Assembly (NCBI GenBank): GCA_017428545.1
Contig: JAFRQR010000005.1
Span: forward strand, 1 to 64,000
DNA length: 64,000 nucleotides
Origin: Clostridiales bacterium
Lineage (GTDB): Bacteria > Bacillota > Clostridia > Saccharofermentanales > Saccharofermentanaceae
Direction of reading: 5' to 3'
How positions within the stretch are numbered: the stretch's first letter is position 1; each line of letters starts with the position of its first letter. A model generated the notes under the pieces. That model was not told the DNA's origin and did no database searches. It saw only the letters and a list, made by a program, of their open reading frames with translations. Positions 15,461 through 24,813 of the stretch are shown here, one piece after another. A program made the position numbers and the translations under genes.

Positions 15461-17998
15461 ATGGCTATAAATTCGAATAATTCCGCGGGAAAAGCACTTG
15501 CCCCGGCAGCTTCTTCCCGCAAAAAAGTAAAAAATCCGATGCGCAAGCGTCTGTTCCGTGAACTGAAAAAAGACTGGAAGAAGTACTTCGTGCTCTTCCT
15601 GCTGATGGTATTTATGATCGGTCTGGCTTCCGGTATCGATGTCGGAAATGACAGTATGATGGCGGCCATCGACGAATCCTATGAAAAGTACACGATCGAG
15701 AACGGTCACTTCGAGCTTCGCGAGAAGGCGTCCCCGGCACTTCTTTCCATGATCGAAAACGAGGACATCACGGTCTATGAGCAGTTCTATAAAGACCTGT
15801 CGGAAAGCAAGACCGCGCCGAATGAAATGAAGAGCACTTCGGACATCGATGAAGCTACCGGCGCAAAGCCTTCGGAAAGACTCGAATCCGATGAAAAGGA
15901 AGTGACGGTCCGTATCTTTAAGATCAGAAATGAAGTCAACCGCGCCTGCGTCATGAAGGGCGAGATGCCGTCAAATGCGGATGAGATCGCCATCGACAAC
16001 AACCACGCGTACGTCAACAAGATCAAGGTCGGCGACACACTATATATCGGGGAAAGTGCTTTTACCGTATCGGGACTGATTTCTTCTTCCGACTACACCA
16101 CACTCTTCAAGAAAAATTCCGACTTCATGTTCAATGCAGTCGACTTCGATATCGCGGTCATGACGGAGGAAGGCTGGGAAAGCCTGCCGTCATCGGTCTT
16201 CTACCAGTACGCATTTATGTATAACGAGAAGCCGGCGACGACTGCGGAGCAGAAAGAAAAAGCGGACGCACTCATGGAAAAACTCGCAGTACTCTCCGCT
16301 ACGGGTGGTTTTACCGATGAAAAAGCAGCTGCCGAGGAACTGGCAGTAAAGATGCAGCAGCAGGATCCGGAAGTGATGCAGCTTCTTGCGGAGCGCGAGG
16401 GCGACATCAACGAACTGAAGGATTTTGTTCCGGAATATGCCAACCAGGCGATCCATTTCGCACCGGAAGATATGGGCTCCGATAAGGCCATAATGTCCGT
16501 TCTGGTGTACATCTTCATCGGCGTTCTGGCCTTCATCTTCGCGATCACGACCAGTAACACCATCACCAGTGAATCGGCGGTCATCGGAACACTCCGTGCG
16601 ACCGGCTATACAAGAGGCGAGATCCTTCGTCACTATATGCTGATGCCGATCATCGTGACGCTTCTGGCTTCGGCTGCAGGTAACATTCTCGGCTACACGA
16701 TCTTTAAAGACGCGGCGGTGGCTCTGTACTACAATTCCTACAGCCTCGTGACCTATGAGACGCTCTGGAATATGGATGCCTTCCTTGTGACCACGATCCT
16801 GCCTCTGATCCTGATGCTCCTCATCAACTTCATCGTGATCTACAGAAAGCTGCGTTTGTCGCCGCTGAGATTCCTGCGTAAGGATCTTAGGACCTCGAAG
16901 AGAAAGAAAGCGATGAGACTTCCGTCCTGGAGCTTCCTCAAGAGATTCCGTCTGCGTATCCTCTTTGACAACATGGGCGGCTACATCGTACTGTTCGTCG
17001 GTATTGCCTTCGTCATGCTGATGCTGGCATTCTCCATCGGACTTCCGGAGACGCTCGACCACTATAAGGCCAACCTGGACGAGAACCTGATCTCGAACTA
17101 CCAGTATATCCTGAAGGGATATAAGGACGAAGAAGGCAACGTCATCACGACATCCGAAGAGTCGGCGGAGAAGTATTCCGTCGCTTCGCTGGAGACCATC
17201 GACGGTGCGCATAAGGGCGAAGAGATTTCCGTGTACGGCTACGAAAACGAAAGCAGCTACATCAAGATCGACGAAGCGCTTTCGGCAAATGAGATCTATA
17301 TCTCCTCGCCGTATTCAAAGAAGTTCCGCCTCTCCGAGGGCGACACGATCACACTGAAGGAAAAGTACGAGGATAAGTCCTACGATTTCGTGATCAAGGG
17401 CATCTACGACTATGACGGTGCACTCTGTGTATTCCTCCCGCAGGAAAACTTCAATAAGATCTTCGGACTGGATGCAGATGCTTTTACCGGATTCCTTTCG
17501 CAGAATGCGATCTCGGATATCAACTACGAAGACATCTACACTGTAGTCACCCTGGAAGAGGTCATGAGCATTGCGACCCAGCTCGATCATTCGATGGGCG
17601 GCATGATGGACATGGTGTCCTGGGTATGCCTTGTTATGGCGGTCCTCATGATGTATCTTCTGACGAAGATCATCATCGAGAAGAATGCGACCTCGATCTC
17701 GATGGTCAAAGTGCTCGGCTACGAAAACAAAGAGATCAACAGCCTTTATATCCTGCTGACCTCTCTGGTGGTCCTTTTCAGTGCGGTCGCAACAGCAGCT
17801 CTTGCGATCCTCGGTCTGGCCGGTGTCTTCCGCCTGTACATGAACTCGCTGAACGGCTGGTTCGATGTTTACATCAGCCCGATGGGTATCGCGAAGATGA
17901 TCCTGATCCTTGTAGTATCCTACGCGATCGTCGCGATCTTCGACACGATCCGCATCAAGAAGATCCCGCTGGCCGATGCTCTGAAGAATGTCGAGTGA
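15461..17998 (+). CDS. FtsX-family ABC permease
   Basis: The 845-residue permease has a first membrane helix at about 45-65. A large extracytoplasmic domain (about 66-340) follows, then a three-helix FtsX unit (about 345-465). A second extracytoplasmic domain and a second FtsX unit (about 700-835) complete the duplicated layout typical of large clostridial FtsX permeases. The last residues, IKKIPLADALKNVE, match the usual cytoplasmic tail. GGAGGCGATAATC precedes the ATG. The substrate is unknown; no two-component system is adjacent, unlike many BceAB loci. Confidence 0.88.
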   Translation: MAINSNNSAGKALAPAASSRKKVKNPMRKRLFRELKKDWKKYFVLFLLMVFMIGLASGIDVGNDSMMAAIDESYEKYTIENGHFELREKASPALLSMIENEDITVYEQFYKDLSESKTAPNEMKSTSDIDEATGAKPSERLESDEKEVTVRIFKIRNEVNRACVMKGEMPSNADEIAIDNNHAYVNKIKVGDTLYIGESAFTVSGLISSSDYTTLFKKNSDFMFNAVDFDIAVMTEEGWESLPSSVFYQYAFMYNEKPATTAEQKEKADALMEKLAVLSATGGFTDEKAAAEELAVKMQQQDPEVMQLLAEREGDINELKDFVPEYANQAIHFAPEDMGSDKAIMSVLVYIFIGVLAFIFAITTSNTITSESAVIGTLRATGYTRGEILRHYMLMPIIVTLLASAAGNILGYTIFKDAAVALYYNSYSLVTYETLWNMDAFLVTTILPLILMLLINFIVIYRKLRLSPLRFLRKDLRTSKRKKAMRLPSWSFLKRFRLRILFDNMGGYIVLFVGIAFVMLMLAFSIGLPETLDHYKANLDENLISNYQYILKGYKDEEGNVITTSEESAEKYSVASLETIDGAHKGEEISVYGYENESSYIKIDEALSANEIYISSPYSKKFRLSEGDTITLKEKYEDKSYDFVIKGIYDYDGALCVFLPQENFNKIFGLDADAFTGFLSQNAISDINYEDIYTVVTLEEVMSIATQLDHSMGGMMDMVSWVCLVMAVLMMYLLTKIIIEKNATSISMVKVLGYENKEINSLYILLTSLVVLFSAVATAALAILGLAGVFRLYMNSLNGWFDVYISPMGIAKMILILVVSYAIVAIFDTIRIKKIPLADALKNVE

Positions 17999-18056
17999 TG
18001 CGAAAGCTTCGAAAGTAATGATTTATTCATAATAAACCCTCCAATATATTTCGAGC

Positions 18057-18103
18057 ACGCGCCGTCCGGATGCAGAAAAAGCACCGGGCGGTGTGTTTTT
18101 TCA
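18057..18103 (+). terminator. Terminator of the ABC operon
   Basis: CGCGCCGTCCGG pairs with CCGGGCGGTGTG, followed by TTTTTTC. One octamer copy (18077-18084) lies in the loop/stem junction. Confidence 0.75.
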
Positions 18104-18130
18104 CCGTTTTCGATACGATTGATTCCGTAA

Positions 18131-18195
18131 GATTCATTATTCTTATGCTACAATATACATAAGCAATGAATTTGGAGTTTTAACGTGATCCTTTA
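18131..18195 (+). repeat. Duplicated recJ promoter/start, copy 1
   Basis: This 65-bp segment matches 18741-18805 at about 62 positions. It contains the extended -10 TGCTACAAT, TTTGGAG and a GTG (18185) that begins MILYGL and stops after 10 codons (18215-18217). It is thus a truncated copy of the recJ start, 610 bp upstream of the functional one. Confidence 0.9.
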
Positions 18196-18257
18196 TGGAT
18201 TATCATTTACCATATAGCCTACATACGGTTTTATCAATTAAGGATGGTGAGTGAAAT

Positions 18258-18701
18258 ATGAGGAAGAGGACAATAGCTTTTATAGTGATAACTTCTCTTG
18301 TGGTCATTGCCGCAATCTGCACGAGCCTTTTCCTGCGATCAAGACCAAAGAAAAGTGTTAGTGAGAGCTCCTCGACAGAGTCTTCTTTGAAAGAGTCGGA
18401 AACTAAGGATCAACGTAAAGATCGTTTTAATATACCCCAGGAAGAACTGGAAAAAATGACGGATGAAGAATTGCTTCAAGCAGTTATCGACTATCCGTAT
18501 CTGATAGATATTTTCTCGACGGACCACCCTGAAGATGCTGTGCCATCTTTAAAGGAAAACTGCGCTGCACTTAAAGAATTGATAGCACGGGGCACGGCCG
18601 TTGAAACAATTGATTCATACTTGGCCCAACACGAGAAAATCACTACAGCTGAAGAGGAGATCCTTCGAGATCAGCTGATAGTGATCAGAGATAATTTGTA
18701 A
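18258..18701 (+). CDS. Membrane-anchored protein of unknown function
   Basis: The 147-residue protein has one N-terminal membrane anchor (about 6-26), a Ser/Glu-rich linker (about 30-55) and an extracytoplasmic helical domain. That domain begins EELEKMTDEELLQAVIDYPYLIDIF; such 'MTDEEL..AV..YP' domains recur in clostridial secreted proteins without known function. It lies exactly between two copies of the recJ promoter/start and is probably transcribed from copy 1. GGATGGTGAGTG serves as ribosome-binding site. Its base composition is more AT-rich than the neighbouring genes, consistent with recent arrival. Confidence 0.7.
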   Translation: MRKRTIAFIVITSLVVIAAICTSLFLRSRPKKSVSESSSTESSLKESETKDQRKDRFNIPQEELEKMTDEELLQAVIDYPYLIDIFSTDHPEDAVPSLKENCAALKELIARGTAVETIDSYLAQHEKITTAEEEILRDQLIVIRDNL

Positions 18702-18740
18702 GATGATTTTCCATTGATTTGAAAAGGAGCAAAAGCGTCC

Positions 18741-18805
18741 GATTCATACTTCTTATGCTACAATATACATAAGCAATGAATTTGGAGTTTTAATGTGATC
18801 CTTTT
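18741..18805 (+). repeat. recJ promoter/start, copy 2 (functional)
   Basis: Second copy of the 65-bp repeat, containing the extended -10 TGCTACAAT, GGAG and the GTG start of recJ at 18795. Confidence 0.9.
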
Positions 18806-20993
18806 AGAGAAGAAGTGGCGTCTTCCGGACGAGCCGCTTATGTATGATAATGTTTCCGCGTCTTCGCTTTTGGAGCGCCTTTTAAGATCTCGGGGAATCG
18901 ACCCGGAGAGTTTTTTCACGGGCGAAGACCTCGATTGGCATGACCCTTTCCTTTTTAACGATATGCAGATCGCTGTGGAGCGCATCACTTCGGCCGTGAA
19001 AGAGAAGGAGAAGATCCTGATCTGCGGCGACTACGATGCCGATGGCGTGACCGCGACCGCGATCCTGATGCTGTTCTTAAGAAAAATAGGCGCGAATGCC
19101 GACTATGTCATCCCGAACCGTTTGAGCGAAGGCTATGGTATATCCGACGGCCTGATCGAAAGGATCCGCGAAAAGAACCCGGATCTTCTGGTCACGGTGG
19201 ACTGCGGTGTTGCCAATGTCGAGGCGGTGGAGCAGCTGGTCAGTGACGGCATGGACGTCATCGTTACCGACCACCACGAAGTCAAAGAAGAACTTCCCCC
19301 GGCGCTTGCCGTCATCGACGCGAAAAGAACTGATAACACATATCCTTTCATCCACCTTTGCGGTGCCGGCGTAGCCCTTAAGCTCGTCGCCGCACTGAGC
19401 CCGGAATTTCCGGGAAAGGTCGGAAAAGAAGAGTGGAGAAACTACTTAGACATCGTCACGATCGGCACGATCGCAGACGTCGTCAGCCTCACGGGCGAGA
19501 ACCGAACGATCGTCAAAGAAGGTATCACCGCATTAAGTAATACGAAACGACCGGGCCTTCGTGCGCTGCTTATGCAGGTCAAGCAGAATGCGGGCGCGGC
19601 CGGAAACGGCGCGTATGCAGGTTCCCGAAACGGCGGCGGAAACGGTGTCATGGATATGACGACACCGCTCGCTGTCAGCACAGGCGACATCTCGTTTCAG
19701 ATCTCGCCGAAGATCAATGCCTGCGGGCGCCTGGGTGAGGCGGACCGTGCGCTGGAACTTTTGTTGACGACAGATCCTTCGCGTGCGATGGCCCTGACCG
19801 AGGAACTCATTTCCAAGAACTCCCGCCGTCAGGAGCTCGAGCAGACGCTTGTGGACGAAGCCGTTTCTCAAATCGAAGCGGATCAGGAACTGATCAGTAA
19901 CATGAAGAACGCTTCCATGCCGATCGTCGTGGTCGGCGAAGGCTGGCACCTCGGCATCCTCGGGATCGTCGCCAACCGGCTCGTGAACCGTTATCAGAGG
20001 ACGGCGATCGTGTTCGCGGAAGAGGACGGGATCTTAAAGGGCAGCTGCCGGACCGCAGGGGATTTCCCGATCCTGGAGTGCCTGAAATACTGCGGTGACA
20101 CCGTTCTTCAGTACGGTGGGCACAAGAGAGCTGCCGGCGTTTCCGTCGCCAAAGACAGTTTCCCCGAATTTAAGAAGCGCGTAAGTGCTTTTGCCGAAGA
20201 AAGAAATACGGAAAAGGACATCCTCTGCACCGATGTCGACATGGTCATCACGCCGAAGGACGTTTCGCTTGCTACGGCAAAAGAACTCGCCGGGCTCGAG
20301 CCGTTCGGCGAAGGCAACAGAGAACCCGTGTTCCTTCTTTCCGGTCTGAAGGTCTTATCCCCTAGAGCCGTCGGTGCGGGAAACCGCCACCTCAAGCTCG
20401 TTCTGAGTTATAAAGATGAAGAGAGCGGGAATGTCAGAAACTACGACGCGATCGCTTTTGGCGCGGGTGAATGGGCCGATATGTTTGCCGAGGGAAGTTC
20501 GGTGGACGCGCTCATCGAAATGGGCATCAACGTCTGGAACGGAACCGAAAGCCTTTCGCTGCGAGTTGCGGACATGCATTTCAGCAGGATCGGAAAGATC
20601 ATCTGGGATACCCCGGAGGTGCTCGAGAACCTTTACCGAAACAAGCTGCCGCTCAAGCAGATCGCCCTGATCGGAAAGTGCAAGGAAGAAGACCTGCGCC
20701 CGACCGGCGAAGAGATGGGGATCCTGTACCGGCATTTCCGGCAGAACTGCAAGGAAGAGACGAATATCGTCGATCTTAAGCTTCTTTCCAGACTTCTGAC
20801 GGGAAAATACAGAAAGCCGCTCCATGCCTTTAAGATCGCCCGCGCGCTCGACATTTTCAGCGAGGCGGGGCTGCTTAAACTGGTACGGATCAATGACGAA
20901 AGAATATGTTTTTCCTTGCTATCTGTGCAAGACAGGGTTAAACTCGAAACAACAAAAACATTCCAAGTGCTTTTTGGGGATATGACAAAATGA
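18795..20993 (+). CDS. recJ: Single-stranded-DNA-specific exonuclease RecJ
   Basis: RecJ degrades ssDNA 5' to 3' in recombination and mismatch or base-excision repair. The 732-residue protein shows the DHH-family motifs in order: ICGDYDADGVTA (about 76), TVDCGV (about 135) and VTDHHE (about 156). A DHHA1 region follows with GGHKRAAGVS (about 443), then an OB-fold (about 520-600) and a C-terminal extension typical of Firmicutes. Translation starts at GTG 18795, GGAG 9 nt upstream. The relA start overlaps its stop codon by 4 bp. Confidence 0.95.
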   Translation: MILLEKKWRLPDEPLMYDNVSASSLLERLLRSRGIDPESFFTGEDLDWHDPFLFNDMQIAVERITSAVKEKEKILICGDYDADGVTATAILMLFLRKIGANADYVIPNRLSEGYGISDGLIERIREKNPDLLVTVDCGVANVEAVEQLVSDGMDVIVTDHHEVKEELPPALAVIDAKRTDNTYPFIHLCGAGVALKLVAALSPEFPGKVGKEEWRNYLDIVTIGTIADVVSLTGENRTIVKEGITALSNTKRPGLRALLMQVKQNAGAAGNGAYAGSRNGGGNGVMDMTTPLAVSTGDISFQISPKINACGRLGEADRALELLLTTDPSRAMALTEELISKNSRRQELEQTLVDEAVSQIEADQELISNMKNASMPIVVVGEGWHLGILGIVANRLVNRYQRTAIVFAEEDGILKGSCRTAGDFPILECLKYCGDTVLQYGGHKRAAGVSVAKDSFPEFKKRVSAFAEERNTEKDILCTDVDMVITPKDVSLATAKELAGLEPFGEGNREPVFLLSGLKVLSPRAVGAGNRHLKLVLSYKDEESGNVRNYDAIAFGAGEWADMFAEGSSVDALIEMGINVWNGTESLSLRVADMHFSRIGKIIWDTPEVLENLYRNKLPLKQIALIGKCKEEDLRPTGEEMGILYRHFRQNCKEETNIVDLKLLSRLLTGKYRKPLHAFKIARALDIFSEAGLLKLVRINDERICFSLLSVQDRVKLETTKTFQVLFGDMTK

Positions 20994-23419
20994 GTGGAGA
21001 CAACAAGAAAACCGAAGAGATGGCGCCGGAAACTGAGGAGCTTTTCAATGAGCTTCGCGATGAAGCCATGCCTGAGGATGTATCTGAAGAGATCCTCGAC
21101 ATGCTCGATGAAGTCATCACGAAATATAAGTCCTATTCGGAAAAAGACGAGTCGGACCGCATTCGCCGCGCCTTCGTTTTCGCGTACAAAGCACACAGCT
21201 CGCAAAAGAGAAAATCCGGTGAGCCTTATATCATCCACCCGATCGCGACCGCTCAGATCCTGACGGAGCTCGAAGTCGATACGGATACGCTGGTGGCGGC
21301 TTTCCTGCACGATACCGTCGAGGACACGCCCGTAACAAGCGAACTCATCGCCGAGATCTTCGGTGAAGACGTCTCGCTTCTTGTAGACGGTGTTACCAAA
21401 CTCGGCCGTATCCCGTATTCCAGTAAAGAAGAGCAGCAGGCGGAGAACATGCGTAAGATGTTCCTGGCGATGGCCAAGGACATCCGTGTTATCCTCATTA
21501 AGCTTGCGGACCGCCTGCATAACATGCGCACCATGAAGCACCAGAATCCCGAGCGCCAGAAAGAGATCTCGATGGAGACCCGCGACATCTATGCGCCGCT
21601 GGCGCACCGTCTCGGTATCTATAAGATCAAGTGGGAGCTCGAGGACCTGTGTCTGCGTTATACCGATCCGGACGCGTATTACGAGCTCGTCGGCGCGATC
21701 TCCCAGAAGAGATCCGAAAGAGAAAAGTTCCTCGAGAACGTGGTCGGAGAAATGAGCGAGAGGATCTCGAAGATGGGCATCCACGCCGAGATCGAAGGAA
21801 GACCGAAGCATTTTTACAGTATCTACAATAAGATGAAAAAGCAGGACAAGCATCTCGATCAGATCTACGATATCTTTGCCTGCCGCATCATTGTCGACAC
21901 CGTATCCGACTGCTATGCGGTATTAGGTCTCGTCCACGAGATGTATTACCCGATGCCGGGCCGTTTTAAGGACTATATCGCGATGCCGAAGCCGAACATG
22001 TACCAGTCGCTGCACACGACGGTCATCGGTAAAGAAGGTATCCCGTTCGAGGTCCAGATCAGAACGCTCGCGATGCACAGAACGGCAGAATACGGTATCG
22101 CCGCGCACTGGAAATATAAAGAGAGCGGAAACTCGAATACCAAACAGAAGAATACTTCTTTCGACAACAAGCTCTCGTGGCTTCGTCAGATCCTCGACTG
22201 GCAGGGCGAGTCCAAGGACGCGGGCGAGTACCTCGACTCCTTAAAGACAGGTCTTGTCGCGGAGGAAGTTTTCGTATTTACCCCAAAGGGCGATGTTATC
22301 TCGCTGCCGCTTCATTCCTGCCCGATCGACTTTGCCTACACGATCCACAGCGGCATCGGTAACCGTATGTATGGCGCGAAAGTCAACGGAAGACTCGTTC
22401 CGCTTTCGTACGAACTTCAAAACGGCGATATCGTCGAGATCCTGGCTTCCGACCAGATCAAAGGACCTTCCCGTGACTGGCTGAAGATGGTCAAGACCTC
22501 TGCCGCGAAATCAAAGATCAATTCGTGGTATAAAAAAGAATCCCGAGATGAAAATATCCTGATCGGTAAGGAATCGCTCGAGCGCGAGATGAAGAAGCTC
22601 GGCTTTACGCCGCAGCAGCTCCTGCAGAAGCCGTTTGTCGAGACGATCCTCAAAAAGACCGCGCAGAATACCCTCGACGACCTTTACGCATCCATCGGCT
22701 ACGGCGTCATCACGGCGCAGAAAGTTGTCGGACGTCTTCGTGACGAATACATAAAGTCCCTTCCGGAGGACGAAAGATTCGAACTCGGTTACCGTGTCAC
22801 GGGCAACGGTCAGGTCGTCTATCAGCCGATCGCCAAGGAGATACTGGACGAAAAGAACCTGACGGCCGGACCGGCGCTTTCCGCGTCATCTCAGGAACAG
22901 CACATCTCCGGTAAGCGTGCTTCTGCAAAAGCACATCAGGACACGGGTGTCGTGGTCACGGGTATCGAGAACTGCCTCGTGCACCTTTCCAGATGCTGTA
23001 ATCCGGTCCCGGGCGATGAGATCATCGGATATATCACGCGCGGCAACGGCGTCGGCGTGCATAGAAAAGACTGCAGTAACATCAGGAACATCCTTCGAAA
23101 TGCGACGGCCTCCACACGTGCAGCGGAGCGTGCGTCGCGACTGATCGAAGTATACTGGGCCAACCAGGCGCACACCAAGGCGATCTATCCGGTCGAGTTT
23201 ACGGTCATCGCGCACGACCGCCGTCATCTTCTGGCGGACATCAGTAACGCGATCGCCGAGGAGCGCATCCCGATCACTTCGGCGTCCATGTCCGCGATGA
23301 AAGATATCACGGCGAGATTTACCATGACGATCGAGGTCAAAGACCAGGAGCAGCTCGATCGCGTATTCGGACGCATCAAAGCGATCCGCGACGTCATCGA
23401 GGTAAGAAAAGGAAGTTAA
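20990..23419 (+). CDS. relA: Bifunctional (p)ppGpp synthetase/hydrolase
   Basis: The 809-residue Rel protein makes and degrades the alarmone (p)ppGpp. The N-terminal HD hydrolase domain is intact (FLHDTVEDT, LADRLHNMRT). The synthetase domain has DIFACRIIV and GRFKDYIAMPKPNMYQSLHT, with the RxKD motif of bifunctional enzymes. TGS (VFVFTPKGDVISLP, about 425-485), a CRCC-like zinc-finger block (LSRCCNPVPGDEI) and a C-terminal ACT domain (about 735-809) follow. It is coupled to recJ by an ATGA overlap, an arrangement frequent in Clostridia. A terminator follows at 23438-23460. Confidence 0.96.
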   Translation: MSGDNKKTEEMAPETEELFNELRDEAMPEDVSEEILDMLDEVITKYKSYSEKDESDRIRRAFVFAYKAHSSQKRKSGEPYIIHPIATAQILTELEVDTDTLVAAFLHDTVEDTPVTSELIAEIFGEDVSLLVDGVTKLGRIPYSSKEEQQAENMRKMFLAMAKDIRVILIKLADRLHNMRTMKHQNPERQKEISMETRDIYAPLAHRLGIYKIKWELEDLCLRYTDPDAYYELVGAISQKRSEREKFLENVVGEMSERISKMGIHAEIEGRPKHFYSIYNKMKKQDKHLDQIYDIFACRIIVDTVSDCYAVLGLVHEMYYPMPGRFKDYIAMPKPNMYQSLHTTVIGKEGIPFEVQIRTLAMHRTAEYGIAAHWKYKESGNSNTKQKNTSFDNKLSWLRQILDWQGESKDAGEYLDSLKTGLVAEEVFVFTPKGDVISLPLHSCPIDFAYTIHSGIGNRMYGAKVNGRLVPLSYELQNGDIVEILASDQIKGPSRDWLKMVKTSAAKSKINSWYKKESRDENILIGKESLEREMKKLGFTPQQLLQKPFVETILKKTAQNTLDDLYASIGYGVITAQKVVGRLRDEYIKSLPEDERFELGYRVTGNGQVVYQPIAKEILDEKNLTAGPALSASSQEQHISGKRASAKAHQDTGVVVTGIENCLVHLSRCCNPVPGDEIIGYITRGNGVGVHRKDCSNIRNILRNATASTRAAERASRLIEVYWANQAHTKAIYPVEFTVIAHDRRHLLADISNAIAEERIPITSASMSAMKDITARFTMTIEVKDQEQLDRVFGRIKAIRDVIEVRKGS

Positions 23420-23437
23420 GAATAGCGGATACAACCG

Positions 23438-23460
23438 TGACAATACTGTCATTCTTTTTT
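23438..23460 (+). terminator. Intrinsic terminator after relA
   Basis: TGACAatacTGTCA is followed by TTCTTTTTTT. Confidence 0.7.
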
Positions 23461-23518
23461 TGGTCCCCGCACTGTATAATGAAATTGGTTCATTATATAT
23501 TATCGGGAGGGGTTGCCG

Positions 23519-24721
23519 ATGTTGATGAATGGGAATGGCACTAATCAAGAGAACAAAAAGAAAAATGCGGTCGTTTTGCTGATCGCGCATGTCCTGGCTG
23601 CCGGTATTCTTGCGGCGGGCTGCAGCGGCTACGACGATTCCAAGCCGGCTTCCGATTCTGCGAAGGAAGTTGAGATGGAAACATCAGATGCCGAGATCAC
23701 GGATCTGACCGAGACGGATGATCCGGATCTGGTTTATTCTGAGGACACGGATAATACATCGGATGATACGGATGCCGGCGGACATGTCCCGGTCACCAGG
23801 GTCGATCAGATCACGGACAAGGTGTTTCAAAATCTGCGCGCCAAAGGTGAGGATTACTTTCAGACTTCTGTAGCCGATACTCTTCCGGACGGCGTGACTA
23901 TCAAGGACCTTAACTATCTGGACATTTATATCCTCAAAGATCATGAGGCAGAGGAAGACGACGAGAACCCGTACGTATGCAGTCTCCTCTATCAGGTCAT
24001 TTTTACGGATGAAACGGGTGATGCTACGGTTGAAGATTGTTTCTTCTGGATAGCCGGATTCCGCGGTCTGTATCAGGATGGAAATGCCGATCAGACAAGT
24101 ATGTTCGATCCGGGAACAAAAGTATGCTTTGATACCTGGAGTGTCAATGGTTTCGAGTCGACCGATTCTTTTAAGGACTTCTTGTGGTATGGTCGAGTAT
24201 CGTATGAAAATGAAAACCATAGCGATCAAATGCCGCTTCTTCCGGTCAATGGAAAAGAGTATGAGTCGAAATTGCCATGTGGGGGGATCAATTCTTTGGA
24301 TGACCTCACAAAAGGCGAGTTGAGATTCATGGATGAATACAGCCGTCAGGTCTTCGAAGAATCATATATCCCCGATGGCGCTGCCCTTAAAGAACTGGAA
24401 CTTCTCGGCCAGTTTAAGTCAAACTATGCCGGAGATTATTATCACTATAATCTTGTGGTCATGGTCTATAAGGCGCATCTCACATTCGAAGAAGACGGGG
24501 AGACAAAGGAATCCGTTCATTACTGGTATCAGGGTTTCTGGAATCCGTATTATTATGGAGAAATTCATCTGGATAAGCCGGTCACACCGGGTCCGGATAC
24601 GATCAAACCCTGCGGTCTTGAGGTTCGTGGCTGCAGAAGCATGCAGGAACTCTACACGGAGATGCGCGAAGACTATAACGTTAAAGAAATTGACGAGAAC
24701 ACCATTCCGAAAGACGCCTGA
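23519..24721 (+). CDS. Lipoprotein with two copies of an unknown domain (paralogue 1)
   Basis: The 400-residue protein begins with a signal peptide ending in ILAAGC, so it is lipid-anchored. An acidic Asp/Thr linker follows. Two domains of ~130 residues are related to each other: the first contains CFFWIAGFRGLYQDGN and the second VHYWYQGFWNPYYYGE, each followed by a 'G-W-G-F/L-S' type block (WSVNGFES, LEVRGCRS). The same domain pair recurs in the next gene. Start 23519 is set by GGGAGGGG 7 nt upstream. No enzyme motif is visible. Function unknown; adjacency and similarity to the next gene suggest tandem duplication. Confidence 0.72.
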   Translation: MLMNGNGTNQENKKKNAVVLLIAHVLAAGILAAGCSGYDDSKPASDSAKEVEMETSDAEITDLTETDDPDLVYSEDTDNTSDDTDAGGHVPVTRVDQITDKVFQNLRAKGEDYFQTSVADTLPDGVTIKDLNYLDIYILKDHEAEEDDENPYVCSLLYQVIFTDETGDATVEDCFFWIAGFRGLYQDGNADQTSMFDPGTKVCFDTWSVNGFESTDSFKDFLWYGRVSYENENHSDQMPLLPVNGKEYESKLPCGGINSLDDLTKGELRFMDEYSRQVFEESYIPDGAALKELELLGQFKSNYAGDYYHYNLVVMVYKAHLTFEEDGETKESVHYWYQGFWNPYYYGEIHLDKPVTPGPDTIKPCGLEVRGCRSMQELYTEMREDYNVKEIDENTIPKDA

Positions 24722-24813
24722 AATCATCGGGAATAGAGAGGCAATGATCCGGCGATGCCGGAAATGATCAGCGGATCCTAAAGATCCCTTTGAATAGCGC
24801 GAGGTGAAAAGAT

